DNA of 64,000 nt from Nitrosomonas sp. Is79A3 (GTDB taxonomy: Bacteria > Pseudomonadota > Gammaproteobacteria > Burkholderiales > Nitrosomonadaceae), in contig NC_015731.1 of assembly GCF_000219585.1 (NCBI RefSeq), forward strand, positions 3,162,001 through 3,226,000, given 5' to 3'. The notes under the pieces are model-generated. The model was not told where the DNA came from. It saw nothing but the letters and a program-made list of their open reading frames with translations, and did not search any database. Each line of letters opens with the position of its first letter. The first letter of the stretch is position 1. Both the position numbers and the translations under genes were made by a program. Below, in pieces: positions 18,122 through 26,501 of the stretch.

Positions 18122-19312
18122 GGAAACTCTGATTAAGTCCCAAAAACTTGTAAAATACGCGGTAGATTGTAACCACTGCAAGGGAATGCATTGATGAAAC
18201 AATTAGTATTGTCGATTCCATTATTTATCAAGAAACCAAAAGTAACTCGCCGGCAAAAGTTTCTCGAAGAAATGGAGCAAGTGGTTCCATGGGTAGACTG
18301 GACGAATCGGATCGCGCCGCACTATCCGGTAGCAGGTTTGGGACGCAAGCCATTTGCGTTGGAAGCGATGCTGCGGATTCATATGATGCAGCAATGGTTT
18401 GGTTATTCAGATCCGGCAATGGAAGAAGCGTTACATGATGTGCCGATGCTACGTGAATTTGCAGGACTAGATGCGGGAGAAGATGTTATGCCTGATGAGA
18501 CGACGATCCTCAAGTTTCGCCACCTGCTGGAGAAGCATCACTTGGCACAAAGCCTGTTTGCTGAAACAACTGGGCGGTTAGCGCAACAGGGATTATTGCT
18601 GCGTCAGGGCACGATAGTTGACGCCACGCTGATAGCGGCTGCGCCATCGACCAAGAACCGGCAACGCAAACGTGATGGCGAGATGAGTTCGACTAAGAAA
18701 GGCAACAACTATTACTTTGGATTAAAAGCACACATAGGCGTAGATGCCGATTCCGGCCTGGTGCATAGCCTGGAAATTACCACGGCCAAAGTGGCCGATG
18801 GCAACATGATTGATGCGCTGGTACATGGCGAAGAGGCAATTGTATTGGGTGATCGGGCTTATACTCGTAATGATCGCAATCTGGAAGCGCAACGACAGCC
18901 GGAAGAGCCGGTCTGGGGTATGCCATTCAAACGCAAGCGCGGTGAGGAATTGCCAGCAGAACATGCCGTGCTCAATCGTATGCTAGCTTCACTACGCGCA
19001 AAGGTTGAACATCCGTTTCGTATTGTCAAAAGACAATTTGGTTATACCAAAGTCCGTTACCGAGGATTGTTCAAGAATGCACAACAGCTTTATCTGTTGT
19101 TTGCCTTGGCTAATCTTTACCATGTCCGTAAGGTGTGGATGCCAACCACGGGATAATTCCGTCCAATATCCCTGAAAATCAGCATCAGGGGACAGAATAG
19201 TATGCAATCTGCTAAAAATTACAGTTATTAATCGCACAATAATGCCTATATTAGCTACTCTACCGATAGCTTTGTCGACAAAACTAGAATAAATAACTTA
19301 ATCAGAGCTTCC
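18122..19312 (+). mobile_element. Complete IS5-family insertion sequence with TTAA target duplication
   Basis: 1191 bp. The left end reads GGAAACTCTGATTAAGT and the right end, reversed, GGAAGCTCTGATTAAGT: one mismatch in 17. TTAA lies directly outside both ends (18118-18121 and 19313-19316), the 4-bp YTAR target typical of the IS5 group. It carries one intact transposase gene and interrupts the tail-tube gene. Confidence 0.93.
18194..19156 (+). CDS. IS5-family transposase
   Basis: About 320 aa, intact. An N-terminal DUF772-like helical region (LEAMLRIHMMQQWFGYSD) is followed by a DDE catalytic domain: first Asp in TIVDATLIAA, second in IVLGDRAYTRND, Glu in KVEHPFRIVKRQFGY, the usual DDE spacing of the group. 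ATG at 18194 is used, with AAGGGA upstream. Since gene and both ends are intact, the element may still be active and may drive the related MITE at 7717. Confidence 0.95.
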   Translation: MKQLVLSIPLFIKKPKVTRRQKFLEEMEQVVPWVDWTNRIAPHYPVAGLGRKPFALEAMLRIHMMQQWFGYSDPAMEEALHDVPMLREFAGLDAGEDVMPDETTILKFRHLLEKHHLAQSLFAETTGRLAQQGLLLRQGTIVDATLIAAAPSTKNRQRKRDGEMSSTKKGNNYYFGLKAHIGVDADSGLVHSLEITTAKVADGNMIDALVHGEEAIVLGDRAYTRNDRNLEAQRQPEEPVWGMPFKRKRGEELPAEHAVLNRMLASLRAKVEHPFRIVKRQFGYTKVRYRGLFKNAQQLYLLFALANLYHVRKVWMPTTG

Positions 19313-19576
19313 TTAAAGATGCCTTTCTTCATGGTGATATTTCCGGCCTTCTTCATTCCCGGCATCTTGATCACCGAAAATTCCGGGCTATCGCCATGAC
19401 GATATTTGATTTCTTCTGACTGGATGTCCAATCCGCTCACTTCCTGAAATAACATCACTTGAGAATCCCACTTAACCTGAAAATAAAACTTTGGTATGGG
19501 CCAAACAGTAGTCGATTGACTTGATCCATCATCTGCCATAAATTATCTCTATTTTTATGTCTAAAGCTAATTAAAC

Positions 19577-19604
19577 ATCGCTCTATTCTCGGATAGCCTC
19601 CTAG
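19577..19604. repeat. Relic end of the 2221-2387 MITE at the DUF853 stop codon
   Basis: 28 bases match the right end of the element at 2221-2387 with one change (GGATAG for GGACAG), including the terminal CTAG. No further similarity is seen inward. The CTAG supplies the TAG stop codon of the adjoining minus-strand ATPase gene. Confidence 0.7.
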
Positions 19605-21121
19605 CGCCTTTTCTGGCCTAGTAATGACCCCAGCAAGCCGCGGGTAATTTCACGGGCGATAGACGAACCCACCGAACGAGCTGCGCTCTTTGCAAAGGCG
19701 TCAATTACCCCCTCGCGGCGCCCGCCACGTTTCCCGGATGAACCCAACAACAAGTCGCTCAAATCCCCCAAGATTCCTTCGCTCGCTGGTTTCTGCAAAT
19801 TCTCCTGATTTTTGGTTTGAGATGAGTCGCCAAGCGGTTTTTCAGTACCGGTTCGCGCCTGCAATAGTTCAAAAGCGCTCTCGCGATCTATCTCCTGTTC
19901 GTACACACCAGCCACAAGCGAGGATCGAATCAGTTGTTTTCGTTCCTCTGGCATAATAGGGCCAATCTGGCTAACCGGAGGCACTATAAAAGCGCGCTCG
20001 GTAATACTGGGAGAACCGTCGGAATCGAGGAAAGAGATCAATGCTTCGCCAACCGAAAGTTCTAGAATGGCTTGTTTGACATTCAGTTTCGGATTAGGCC
20101 GCATGGTTTCAGCAATAGAATTTACAGCTTTCTGGTCACGCGGCGTGAATGCGCGTAACGCGTGCTGAACGCGATTACCCAATTGAGTCAAGACTTTTTC
20201 CGGGATATCAAACGGGTTTTGTGTCACGAAAAAAACCCCCACACCTTTGGAGCGGATCAATCTCACGACTTGTTCAATCTTCTCCAGCAAAGCGGGAGAT
20301 GCCATACTAAACAACAAATGCGCTTCGTCAAAAAAGAATACCAGTTTAGGTTTTTCACGATCACCGGTCTCCGGCAAATTTTCGTACAATTCAGACAGCA
20401 TCCAGAGCAAATACGTGCTGTACAACCGCGGCGAATTTAACAACTTATCAGCAGCAAGAATATTGATGACACCTTTGCCATCGATTGTCTGCATTAAATC
20501 CTCGATATTGAGCATCGGCTCACCAAAGAACTTGTCCCCGCCCTGCTTTTCTATCTGCAATAAGCTGCGCTGAATTGCACCGATTGAAGCGGATGAAACA
20601 TTGCCATACTGTGTTCTGAATTTGTCGGCATTGTCGCCGACAAATTGCAATAATGCGCGCAAATCCTTCAAATCGAGTAACAACAGGCCATGATCATCGG
20701 CCACTTTAAAAACCAATGCGAGTACGCCTTCCTGTGTTTCATTCAGATTCAGCAAGCGCGCCAGCAGCAGCGGCCCCATATCAGAAATCGTCGCACGTAA
20801 CGGATGACCGCTTTCCTGCAATACGTCCCACAGAGTCACTGGAAAACCTTGCCATTCCGGCAGATCCAGTTTTAACAGATCCACACGTGCTTTTATTTTT
20901 CCGGACAGCGATCCAGGTTTACAAATACCCGTCAAATCGCCTTTGACATCCGCCATAAACACCGGCACTCCGATACTGGAGAAACACTCTGCCAACTTCT
21001 GCAAGGTAACCGTCTTACCGGTACCGGTTGCACCGGTAATGCAGCCATGACGTGTCGCCATGGCGGGCAGAAGCGCCAAGTCAGTTTTACTTGTTTTAGC
21101 GATGATCAGTGGTTCAATCAT
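19601..21121 (-). CDS. DUF853/HerA-like P-loop ATPase (YjgR type)
   Basis: About 506 aa. Walker A is [16 protein letters not shown] near residue 30; a Walker B-like [13 protein letters not shown] lies around residue 265, followed by [20 protein letters not shown], as in the HerA/FtsK-like hexameric ATPases of the DUF853 group. Members are related to DNA-pumping ATPases, but the exact role is unknown. The C-terminus is basic (LLGQKRR) and ends at a TAG that belongs to a MITE end, so the last residues may differ from the ancestral protein. The tail-tube gene fragment follows 61 bases downstream. Confidence 0.88.
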   Translation of the reverse strand: MIEPLIIAKTSKTDLALLPAMATRHGCITGATGTGKTVTLQKLAECFSSIGVPVFMADVKGDLTGICKPGSLSGKIKARVDLLKLDLPEWQGFPVTLWDVLQESGHPLRATISDMGPLLLARLLNLNETQEGVLALVFKVADDHGLLLLDLKDLRALLQFVGDNADKFRTQYGNVSSASIGAIQRSLLQIEKQGGDKFFGEPMLNIEDLMQTIDGKGVINILAADKLLNSPRLYSTYLLWMLSELYENLPETGDREKPKLVFFFDEAHLLFSMASPALLEKIEQVVRLIRSKGVGVFFVTQNPFDIPEKVLTQLGNRVQHALRAFTPRDQKAVNSIAETMRPNPKLNVKQAILELSVGEALISFLDSDGSPSITERAFIVPPVSQIGPIMPEERKQLIRSSLVAGVYEQEIDRESAFELLQARTGTEKPLGDSSQTKNQENLQKPASEGILGDLSDLLLGSSGKRGGRREGVIDAFAKSAARSVGSSIAREITRGLLGSLLGQKRR

Positions 21122-21323
21122 AATGTATTCAATAAAAACACTTTAAAAAATTACCGGTTGAGAAATCAATTCCTTCCAATTTCCGAAAAAATGTACTGAA
21201 TGTTCAATTGTATGTCAAACCGTAGCAAAGACAATGAAAACATGTCTATCGATGTATACTATTACTTTGGTACTGATGCACGCACCAGTTTTTTAAGCAA
21301 ACTTCCTAGAAATTTCTGGATTG

Positions 21324-22328
21324 ATGACTTTGAACAAACAGCTTATTTATGGCGACATTGGTGGCACCAAAACCATTCTGCAATTGGCTGAAATAAGAGA
21401 CGGAGAAATCCATCAGCAATTCACACATCGTTATGACAGCGCCGCCTTTGTAACTTTCTCTGACATGCTGAGAGATTTTCTGAATCGGACCGAAACAACG
21501 AATCATCCGGTAGCAGCCTGCTTTGCAATCGCAGGACCTATCGTTGCCCAACAAACAAAAGTAACCAATTTACCCTGGCAAATAAGTAGCACGGGCATTT
21601 CGGCTGAATTTTCTATTCCCGTTGTCAAGCTCATCAATGATTTTGAAGCGGCGGCATTGGCGATTGAAAGCCTGTCACCCAACGATTTGATCACACTTCA
21701 AACAGGGCAAAGCCATGCACAAGCGATGCGTGTCGTACTGGGTGCGGGCACAGGGATGGGCGTGGCCTGGCTTACCTGGCTGGAAGGCCGCTATTTCGCA
21801 TTGCCGACTGAGGCAGGTCATATGGATTTTGCACCGGTCAATGAATTACAAATCCACTTGCTCAAGGCATTACATGATAAATTCGGCCATGTATCGGTAG
21901 AACGTTTGCTATCCGGATCCGGATTAACCAATATTTTTAATTTCCTGCAAATGAATGCAGCGATAGCTTCAGATTTAGCACCGGTTATTCTTGAGGAAGA
22001 CAGCGGCGCCACCATAACCGCACTGGCCCAGACCCGCAAACATCCGATCGCAATCAAATCATTGGATTTATTTGCTGAGATTTATGGGGTCTACGCGGGT
22101 AATCTGGCGCTGGCTGGATTATGCCGCGGCGGCGTATACATAGCAGGCGGCATTGCCCCTCGGATTATTAATATATTAAGCTCGGGCGGCTTTATGCGCG
22201 CATTTCGAGACAAAGGACGATTTTCTGCATTGATGAATGAAATTCCCGTGCATGTCATAACAAATACTGAAATCAGCTTGCTGGGTGCCAAACAAGAGGC
22301 ACATAATCTGCTCAATAGTCAGGATTGA
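21324..22328 (+). CDS. glk: Glucokinase
   Basis: Phosphorylates glucose to glucose 6-phosphate with ATP. About 334 aa. The phosphate-1 loop is IYGDIGGTKTILQLAE, the catalytic aspartate is in KLINDFEAAA, the ATP loop is LGAGTGMGVAWL and the TEAGHMDF segment is the glucose-contacting part of bacterial Glk. ATG at 21324 is preferred to TTG at 21321. It is followed by glycogen phosphorylase on the same strand (91 bases), which fits use of free glucose from glycogen breakdown. Confidence 0.93.
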   Translation: MTLNKQLIYGDIGGTKTILQLAEIRDGEIHQQFTHRYDSAAFVTFSDMLRDFLNRTETTNHPVAACFAIAGPIVAQQTKVTNLPWQISSTGISAEFSIPVVKLINDFEAAALAIESLSPNDLITLQTGQSHAQAMRVVLGAGTGMGVAWLTWLEGRYFALPTEAGHMDFAPVNELQIHLLKALHDKFGHVSVERLLSGSGLTNIFNFLQMNAAIASDLAPVILEEDSGATITALAQTRKHPIAIKSLDLFAEIYGVYAGNLALAGLCRGGVYIAGGIAPRIINILSSGGFMRAFRDKGRFSALMNEIPVHVITNTEISLLGAKQEAHNLLNSQD

Positions 22329-22419
22329 AAATTTGGCGGTTTCAAGATTCAATTCCCATTCTTCAACACAATGAATTAGCCACCCATACAAAAAATAATT
22401 CTCATCAAGGAGAGTCAAC

Positions 22420-24972
22420 ATGTTTTCGAGAACTGCTTTCACCATTACCGTCAATCCTAAAATTCCGCCACGTCTTAGGCGTTTGGAAGAATTGGCCAAC
22501 AATCTCTGGTATAGCTGGGATCGTGCTACACGCACGCTTTTTTCCCGCCTTGATCCGCATCTATGGGAAGCAGTAGGGCATAATCCCAAGGCGTTTCTTA
22601 AACGCGTAGATGAATCGGCATTGTTGAAAGCAACGGAAGACCGGGTTTTCCTGGCTACCTACAACAGCATCCTGTCCACTTATGATTCCTATCATGATGC
22701 ATCATCACAGGATTATGCGGGTCACCTAGGCCCGCAAGATCAGGTTGCCTATTTCTGTTTCGAATTTGGATTTCATGAAAGCCTGCCGATTTATTCCGGC
22801 GGCTTGGGCATTCTGGCCGGTGATCACTGTAAGGCAGCCAGCGATTTACACTTGCCATTCGTAGCGATTGGCTTGCTCTATCGCCAAGGATATTTTTCTC
22901 AGACGATCGATAGCATGGGCAATCAACAGGTTACCTACACCATCTCGGATTTTGAGGATCTGCCAGTCACGCCAATCTTGCATGCTAATGGTTCAAGTGT
23001 ACAAATCGAAGTGGCATTGCCGCAACGCATAGTTGTTGCAAAAGTATGGCAAGCAAAAATCGGCCATGTAACACTTTATCTGCTCGATACCGATTTGGCG
23101 GAGAATTCTCCACAAGACCGCTATATCACGCACAACCTTTATGGGGGTGACAGAACCATGCGGATTGAACAGGAGATTATTTTGGGCATCGGGGGTGTGC
23201 GTGCACTCCAGGCGCTTGGTATAAAACCGACTGTGTGGCATATCAACGAAGGTCATGCTGCTTTTATGATTCTCGAGCGCATTTACAATCTGGTGGAACA
23301 AGGGCTTGATTTTGCCAGTGCGCTGGAGAGTGTGGCCGTCAATACTGTATTTACGACGCATACTGCGGTACCTGCCGGGCATGATCATTTCAGTGCAGAA
23401 ATGATGCAAACTTATTTTGACAGTTTTTATCGCAGCTTTAACATTACGCGCGAAGAATTCCTGGCACTCGGTCATGCCCCTGGAAGTCCTGACTTCAATA
23501 TGACGGCACTGGCGATTCACGGTTCACGCACACACAATGGTGTCAGTAAGATACACGGCGACGTATCAGCAAATATCTGCCGGGATTTGTGGCCGCAGAT
23601 TGAACCGGAGGAAAATCCGATCTCCTATATTACGAATGGTGTCCATGTGCCAACCTTCCTGGCGCAGGAATGGTCTGATCTGTTTGATCGTTATCTCGGC
23701 CATGAATGGCGCAATAAAATGTGCGATACCGGCTATTGGTCGGATATTAATGCCATACCTGATCATTTATTCTGGAGTGTGCGTCAATCGTTAAAATCGC
23801 AAATGTTTCACGGCATCCGCTCGCGCATCACTGATCAAAACACTAGGAATCATGGCTCCGAGGCACATCTTGACCGGCTACTGAAGTTTGTTGACCCCAT
23901 CAATCCAAACGTACTGACATTGGGCTTTGCACGCCGATTCGCCACGTATAAGCGCGCCGCTTTACTATTCGAAAACCTCGACTGGCTGCGGAAAATTATC
24001 CTTGATCAGGATCGCCCCGTGTTGCTTATTTTTGCCGGCAAGGCACACCCTGCCGACGTGCCGGGTCAGGATGTCATCCGGAGAATCAGTCAGATTGCAC
24101 AATTCCCAGAATTTGAAGGACGGCTCTTATTAATTGAAGGCTATGATTTACGGCTCGCCCGCCGCTTAGTTGCCGGCGTGGATGTTTGGCTTAACAACCC
24201 GATCTATCCGCTCGAAGCCAGTGGCACATCGGGCATGAAAGCTGGTATTAACGGCGCCATTAACCTGAGTGTATTGGATGGCTGGTGGGGAGAAGGCTAC
24301 GACGGCAAAAATGGCTGGGCGATCAAACCGGGTCCGAGAGATATGGAGGGCGTGCTGCGCGATAAAGAAGAAAGCCGCGCGCTGTATGAAATCCTGCAAG
24401 ATCAGGTAGTTCCGCTCTATTACAACTATGGCAAACTCGGCTATTCGCCTGAATGGGTGAAAATGGCGAAACATTCGATGATGTCACTACTGCCGCGTTA
24501 TAACTCTACCCGCATGGTCGATGAATACGTAACAAAATTCTATCGTTCCGCCAGTAACAAAGGCACGCTATACACAGAAAATAATTTTGCTGGCGCAAAA
24601 AATATTGCTGCGTGGAAAGCCAAAATAAGAAACGCTTGGCGTGGCGTAACACTACGCCGGTTAGACATTCCCTCTGAACGCGCTCATTTTAGTGAAGCGT
24701 TGAATTTTAAAGTAGCCGCCAGACTGAACAATTTGGAACCGGAGGATGTCATCGTAGAGCTACTGATGCACCGCCAGTATAAAAAAACCCGATTAAGCAA
24801 CTTTAATCATTTCAAGTTTGAATATACAGGCACAAAGGATTCAGACGAACATATTTTTGAACTGCAGTTAACACCGGAATTGTGTGGCAAGCAGGAATAT
24901 TATATCCGTATTTATCCCTGTCATCCGTTGCTGTCTCACCCATTGGAAATGGGCATGATGGTTTGGTTGTAA
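22420..24972 (+). CDS. glgP: Alpha-glucan (glycogen) phosphorylase, long form
   Basis: Releases glucose 1-phosphate from glycogen, using PLP. About 850 aa with the N-terminal DUF3417 region (LEELANNLWYSWD) typical of the Thermotoga-like type rather than the E. coli type. The PLP lysine is in EASGTSGMKAGINGA; substrate-contact segments include FGFHESLPIYSGGLGILAGDH and FARRFATYKRA. A strong AAGGAG lies before the ATG. It forms a pair with glk. An IS3 element begins 17 bases after its stop. Confidence 0.95.
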   Translation: MFSRTAFTITVNPKIPPRLRRLEELANNLWYSWDRATRTLFSRLDPHLWEAVGHNPKAFLKRVDESALLKATEDRVFLATYNSILSTYDSYHDASSQDYAGHLGPQDQVAYFCFEFGFHESLPIYSGGLGILAGDHCKAASDLHLPFVAIGLLYRQGYFSQTIDSMGNQQVTYTISDFEDLPVTPILHANGSSVQIEVALPQRIVVAKVWQAKIGHVTLYLLDTDLAENSPQDRYITHNLYGGDRTMRIEQEIILGIGGVRALQALGIKPTVWHINEGHAAFMILERIYNLVEQGLDFASALESVAVNTVFTTHTAVPAGHDHFSAEMMQTYFDSFYRSFNITREEFLALGHAPGSPDFNMTALAIHGSRTHNGVSKIHGDVSANICRDLWPQIEPEENPISYITNGVHVPTFLAQEWSDLFDRYLGHEWRNKMCDTGYWSDINAIPDHLFWSVRQSLKSQMFHGIRSRITDQNTRNHGSEAHLDRLLKFVDPINPNVLTLGFARRFATYKRAALLFENLDWLRKIILDQDRPVLLIFAGKAHPADVPGQDVIRRISQIAQFPEFEGRLLLIEGYDLRLARRLVAGVDVWLNNPIYPLEASGTSGMKAGINGAINLSVLDGWWGEGYDGKNGWAIKPGPRDMEGVLRDKEESRALYEILQDQVVPLYYNYGKLGYSPEWVKMAKHSMMSLLPRYNSTRMVDEYVTKFYRSASNKGTLYTENNFAGAKNIAAWKAKIRNAWRGVTLRRLDIPSERAHFSEALNFKVAARLNNLEPEDVIVELLMHRQYKKTRLSNFNHFKFEYTGTKDSDEHIFELQLTPELCGKQEYYIRIYPCHPLLSHPLEMGMMVWL

Positions 24973-25057
24973 ATTACGATAGCGCTAACTGAGCTTCCCC
25001 CGAAAAATAGTCTTCCAAGGATGACGTACAATTAACGTTACTATTGAGAGGAAGACG

Positions 25058-25411
25058 ATGAAGAAGATACCGAAGCAGGAATACACGACCGAGTTCAAGG
25101 AGCAAGCGGTCAAGCAAGTGAAGATGGGAAAGTCGATTGTTCTGGTAGCGAAGGAACTGGGACTGGTAGTACAAACACTGCGCAACTGGGTAAAGTTGGC
25201 GGAGGCAGGCAAACTTAACGGTAAGGGTACCAAGGTTGTCACACCGGAACAAATGGATCTATCCCGGTTACGTGCTGAGAACGTAAGGCTGAAACGGGAG
25301 TGTGAGATCCTAAAAAAAGCAACGGCGTACTTCGCGAGAGATGTTGTGCGAAGTACGCCTGGATTGATAAGCAACGGGAGTTTTCTCTCGCCGAGATGTG
25401 TACGATATTAG
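25058..25411 (+). CDS. IS3 transposase OrfA (copy A)
   Basis: About 100 aa of helix-turn-helix plus leucine-zipper-like part (FKEQAVKQVKMGKSIVLVAKE; LRAENVRLKRECEILKK). Near the end, CTAAAAAAAGCA is a classic slippage site; a -1 shift leads into OrfB through KYAWIDKQREFSLAE. In the zero frame it reads on for about 20 more codons. Intact in this copy. Confidence 0.85.
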   Translation: MKKIPKQEYTTEFKEQAVKQVKMGKSIVLVAKELGLVVQTLRNWVKLAEAGKLNGKGTKVVTPEQMDLSRLRAENVRLKRECEILKKATAYFARDVVRSTPGLISNGSFLSPRCVRY

Positions 25412-26231
25412 ATGTCAGCGTGAGCGGATACCGGTCGTGGAAGCGTGGTAGCAAACCGGATCACAAACGCATCACCGACGTTCAAATGCTGACGCTGATC
25501 CAATCTATTCATGCCGAACTCAAGGGGATCTACGGTAGTCCGAGAATGGTCAGAGAATTGCGTGACCGTGGGTTTCCAGCTTCCAAGAAGCGGGTTGAAC
25601 GTCTAATGCGAGAGAACGGCATTCGTGCAAGGCACAAGCGGCGCTACAAGATAACGACGGACTCCAGGCACAATCTGCCGATTGCACCGAATCTGCTGGA
25701 TCGGAATTTCAGTCCAGCCGCGCCTAATCAGGTCTGGACATCCGATATCACTTACCTATGGACAGATGAGGGCTGGCTATATCTGGCTATCGTGCTTGAT
25801 CTGTTTAACCGTGAGGTGGTTGGCTGGTCGCTGAAACCGCGCATGACTGCAGACATCGTTACAGATGCAACGATGGCATGGTTTCGCAAGAAACCTGCAG
25901 CAGGATTGATGCACCACTCAGATCGGGGTAGCCAATATGCCAGCAAAGAATTTCAGAGAAGGCTCAAGAAATACGGCATGATCTGCTCAATGAGCCGTAA
26001 AGGTAATTGTTGGGATAATGCCCCAACCGAAAGTTGGTTCAATAGCTTCAAGAACGAGCGAGTACATGGACTGCGTTTGAAACACGCGCAGAGATGGCTG
26101 CCATGAGCTTCGAGTACATCGAGGTACTTTACAACCGGAAACGGCAGCACTCAACGTTAGGCTATAAATCGCCAATGCAGTTTCTAAATGACTGGCTAAT
26201 TACTCAACCGAAGGAAAAGCTGATAGCATAA
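25396..26231 (+). pseudogene. IS3 transposase OrfB (copy A), frameshifted near the end
   Basis: DDE integrase-like domain: Asp in VWTSDITYLW, Asp in LMHHSDRGSQYAS, Glu in NAPTESWFNSFKNE. Compared with copy B one base is missing near 26076 (GCGTTTGAAAC for GCGTTATGAAAC), so the frame ends at 26106 and the last ~40 residues (FEYIEVLYNRKRQHSTLGY…) are lost to another frame that ends at 26231. A three-base deletion also removes one residue (DATMAWF for DALTMAWF). Confidence 0.85.
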
Positions 26232-26423
26232 AACTATTCGCCCATTGGAAGACGAAAAACAGGGGGAACCTCAGGATGCCGTGTTTGGCGTTCTACCCAA
26301 TGTTTCCGGGCGCCGATGATGTGGCCACAACAGCAGAGGCGAAGGGCGACTACGCCAATACCGAACGCCCGGCCCCGCAACCAGGCGCATAAGTCTCGCT
26401 TTTCGATGGCAATCTCGTAAACG

Positions 26424-26464
26424 ATGGAGAGGCGGCGCAAGAATCATTGGCGACGCCTCTCCAT
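26424..26464. terminator. Strong hairpin after the C25 peptidase gene
   Basis: ATGGAGAGGCG at 26424-26434 pairs with CGCCTCTCCAT at 26454-26464; three more pairs extend it past one mismatch. It lies 38 bases beyond the minus-strand stop at 26502. GC-rich, without a clear U-run, so a hairpin-type or processing element is likely. Confidence 0.6.
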
Positions 26465-26501
26465 GCGTATCCGCGGTGCGGTTCGCGGTCAGGTCACGTC
26501 C

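Larger units (their letters stand above)
17886..19539 (-). pseudogene. Contractile injection system tail-tube protein (gp19/Afp1-like), split by IS5
   Basis: Two gene halves on the minus strand, 19539-19313 and 18121-17886, join into one ~152-aa protein once the IS and one TTAA copy are removed; the junction then reads GIFK-GDSKFWDWF with no frame change. Features match the T4 gp19/Afp1/Pvc1 tube family: YFQVKWDSQVMLFQEVSGLD, EIKYRHGD, NITMKKGIF, then FWDWFKQIKMN and WTLTNAWPTKI. Such proteins polymerise into the inner tube of phage-tail-like injection machines. No sheath, baseplate, spike or AAA+ gene of such a machine is seen nearby. The gene lies 61 bases downstream of the DUF853 ATPase. 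It is inactive in its present form. Confidence 0.88.
24990..26273 (+). mobile_element. IS3-family element, copy A (defective)
   Basis: 1284 bp. Ends are TGAGCTTCCCCCG… and, reversed, TGAGGTTCCCCCTG…; imperfect inverted repeats of ~30 bases including GTCTTCCAA. It carries orfA and orfB with an A7G slippage site for a -1 frameshift. It is about 98% like copy B at 40741-42027 by eye. No matching short target duplication is seen outside the ends, suggesting later rearrangement. It marks the boundary between glgP and GC-rich foreign DNA. Confidence 0.9.

Noticed and set aside
17886..21121. A complete contractile injection or phage-tail locus
   Set aside because: Only the tube gene is present. The nearby ATPase is HerA/DUF853-like, not the AAA+ ATPase of such loci, and no sheath or baseplate genes are seen.
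22176..22589. 137-codon minus-strand frame across the glk/glgP junction
   Set aside because: It overlaps two certain genes and has no family features.
24990..26273. Short target-site duplication for IS3 copy A or B
   Set aside because: The three or four bases outside the ends do not match as direct repeats in either copy; rearrangement is more likely.
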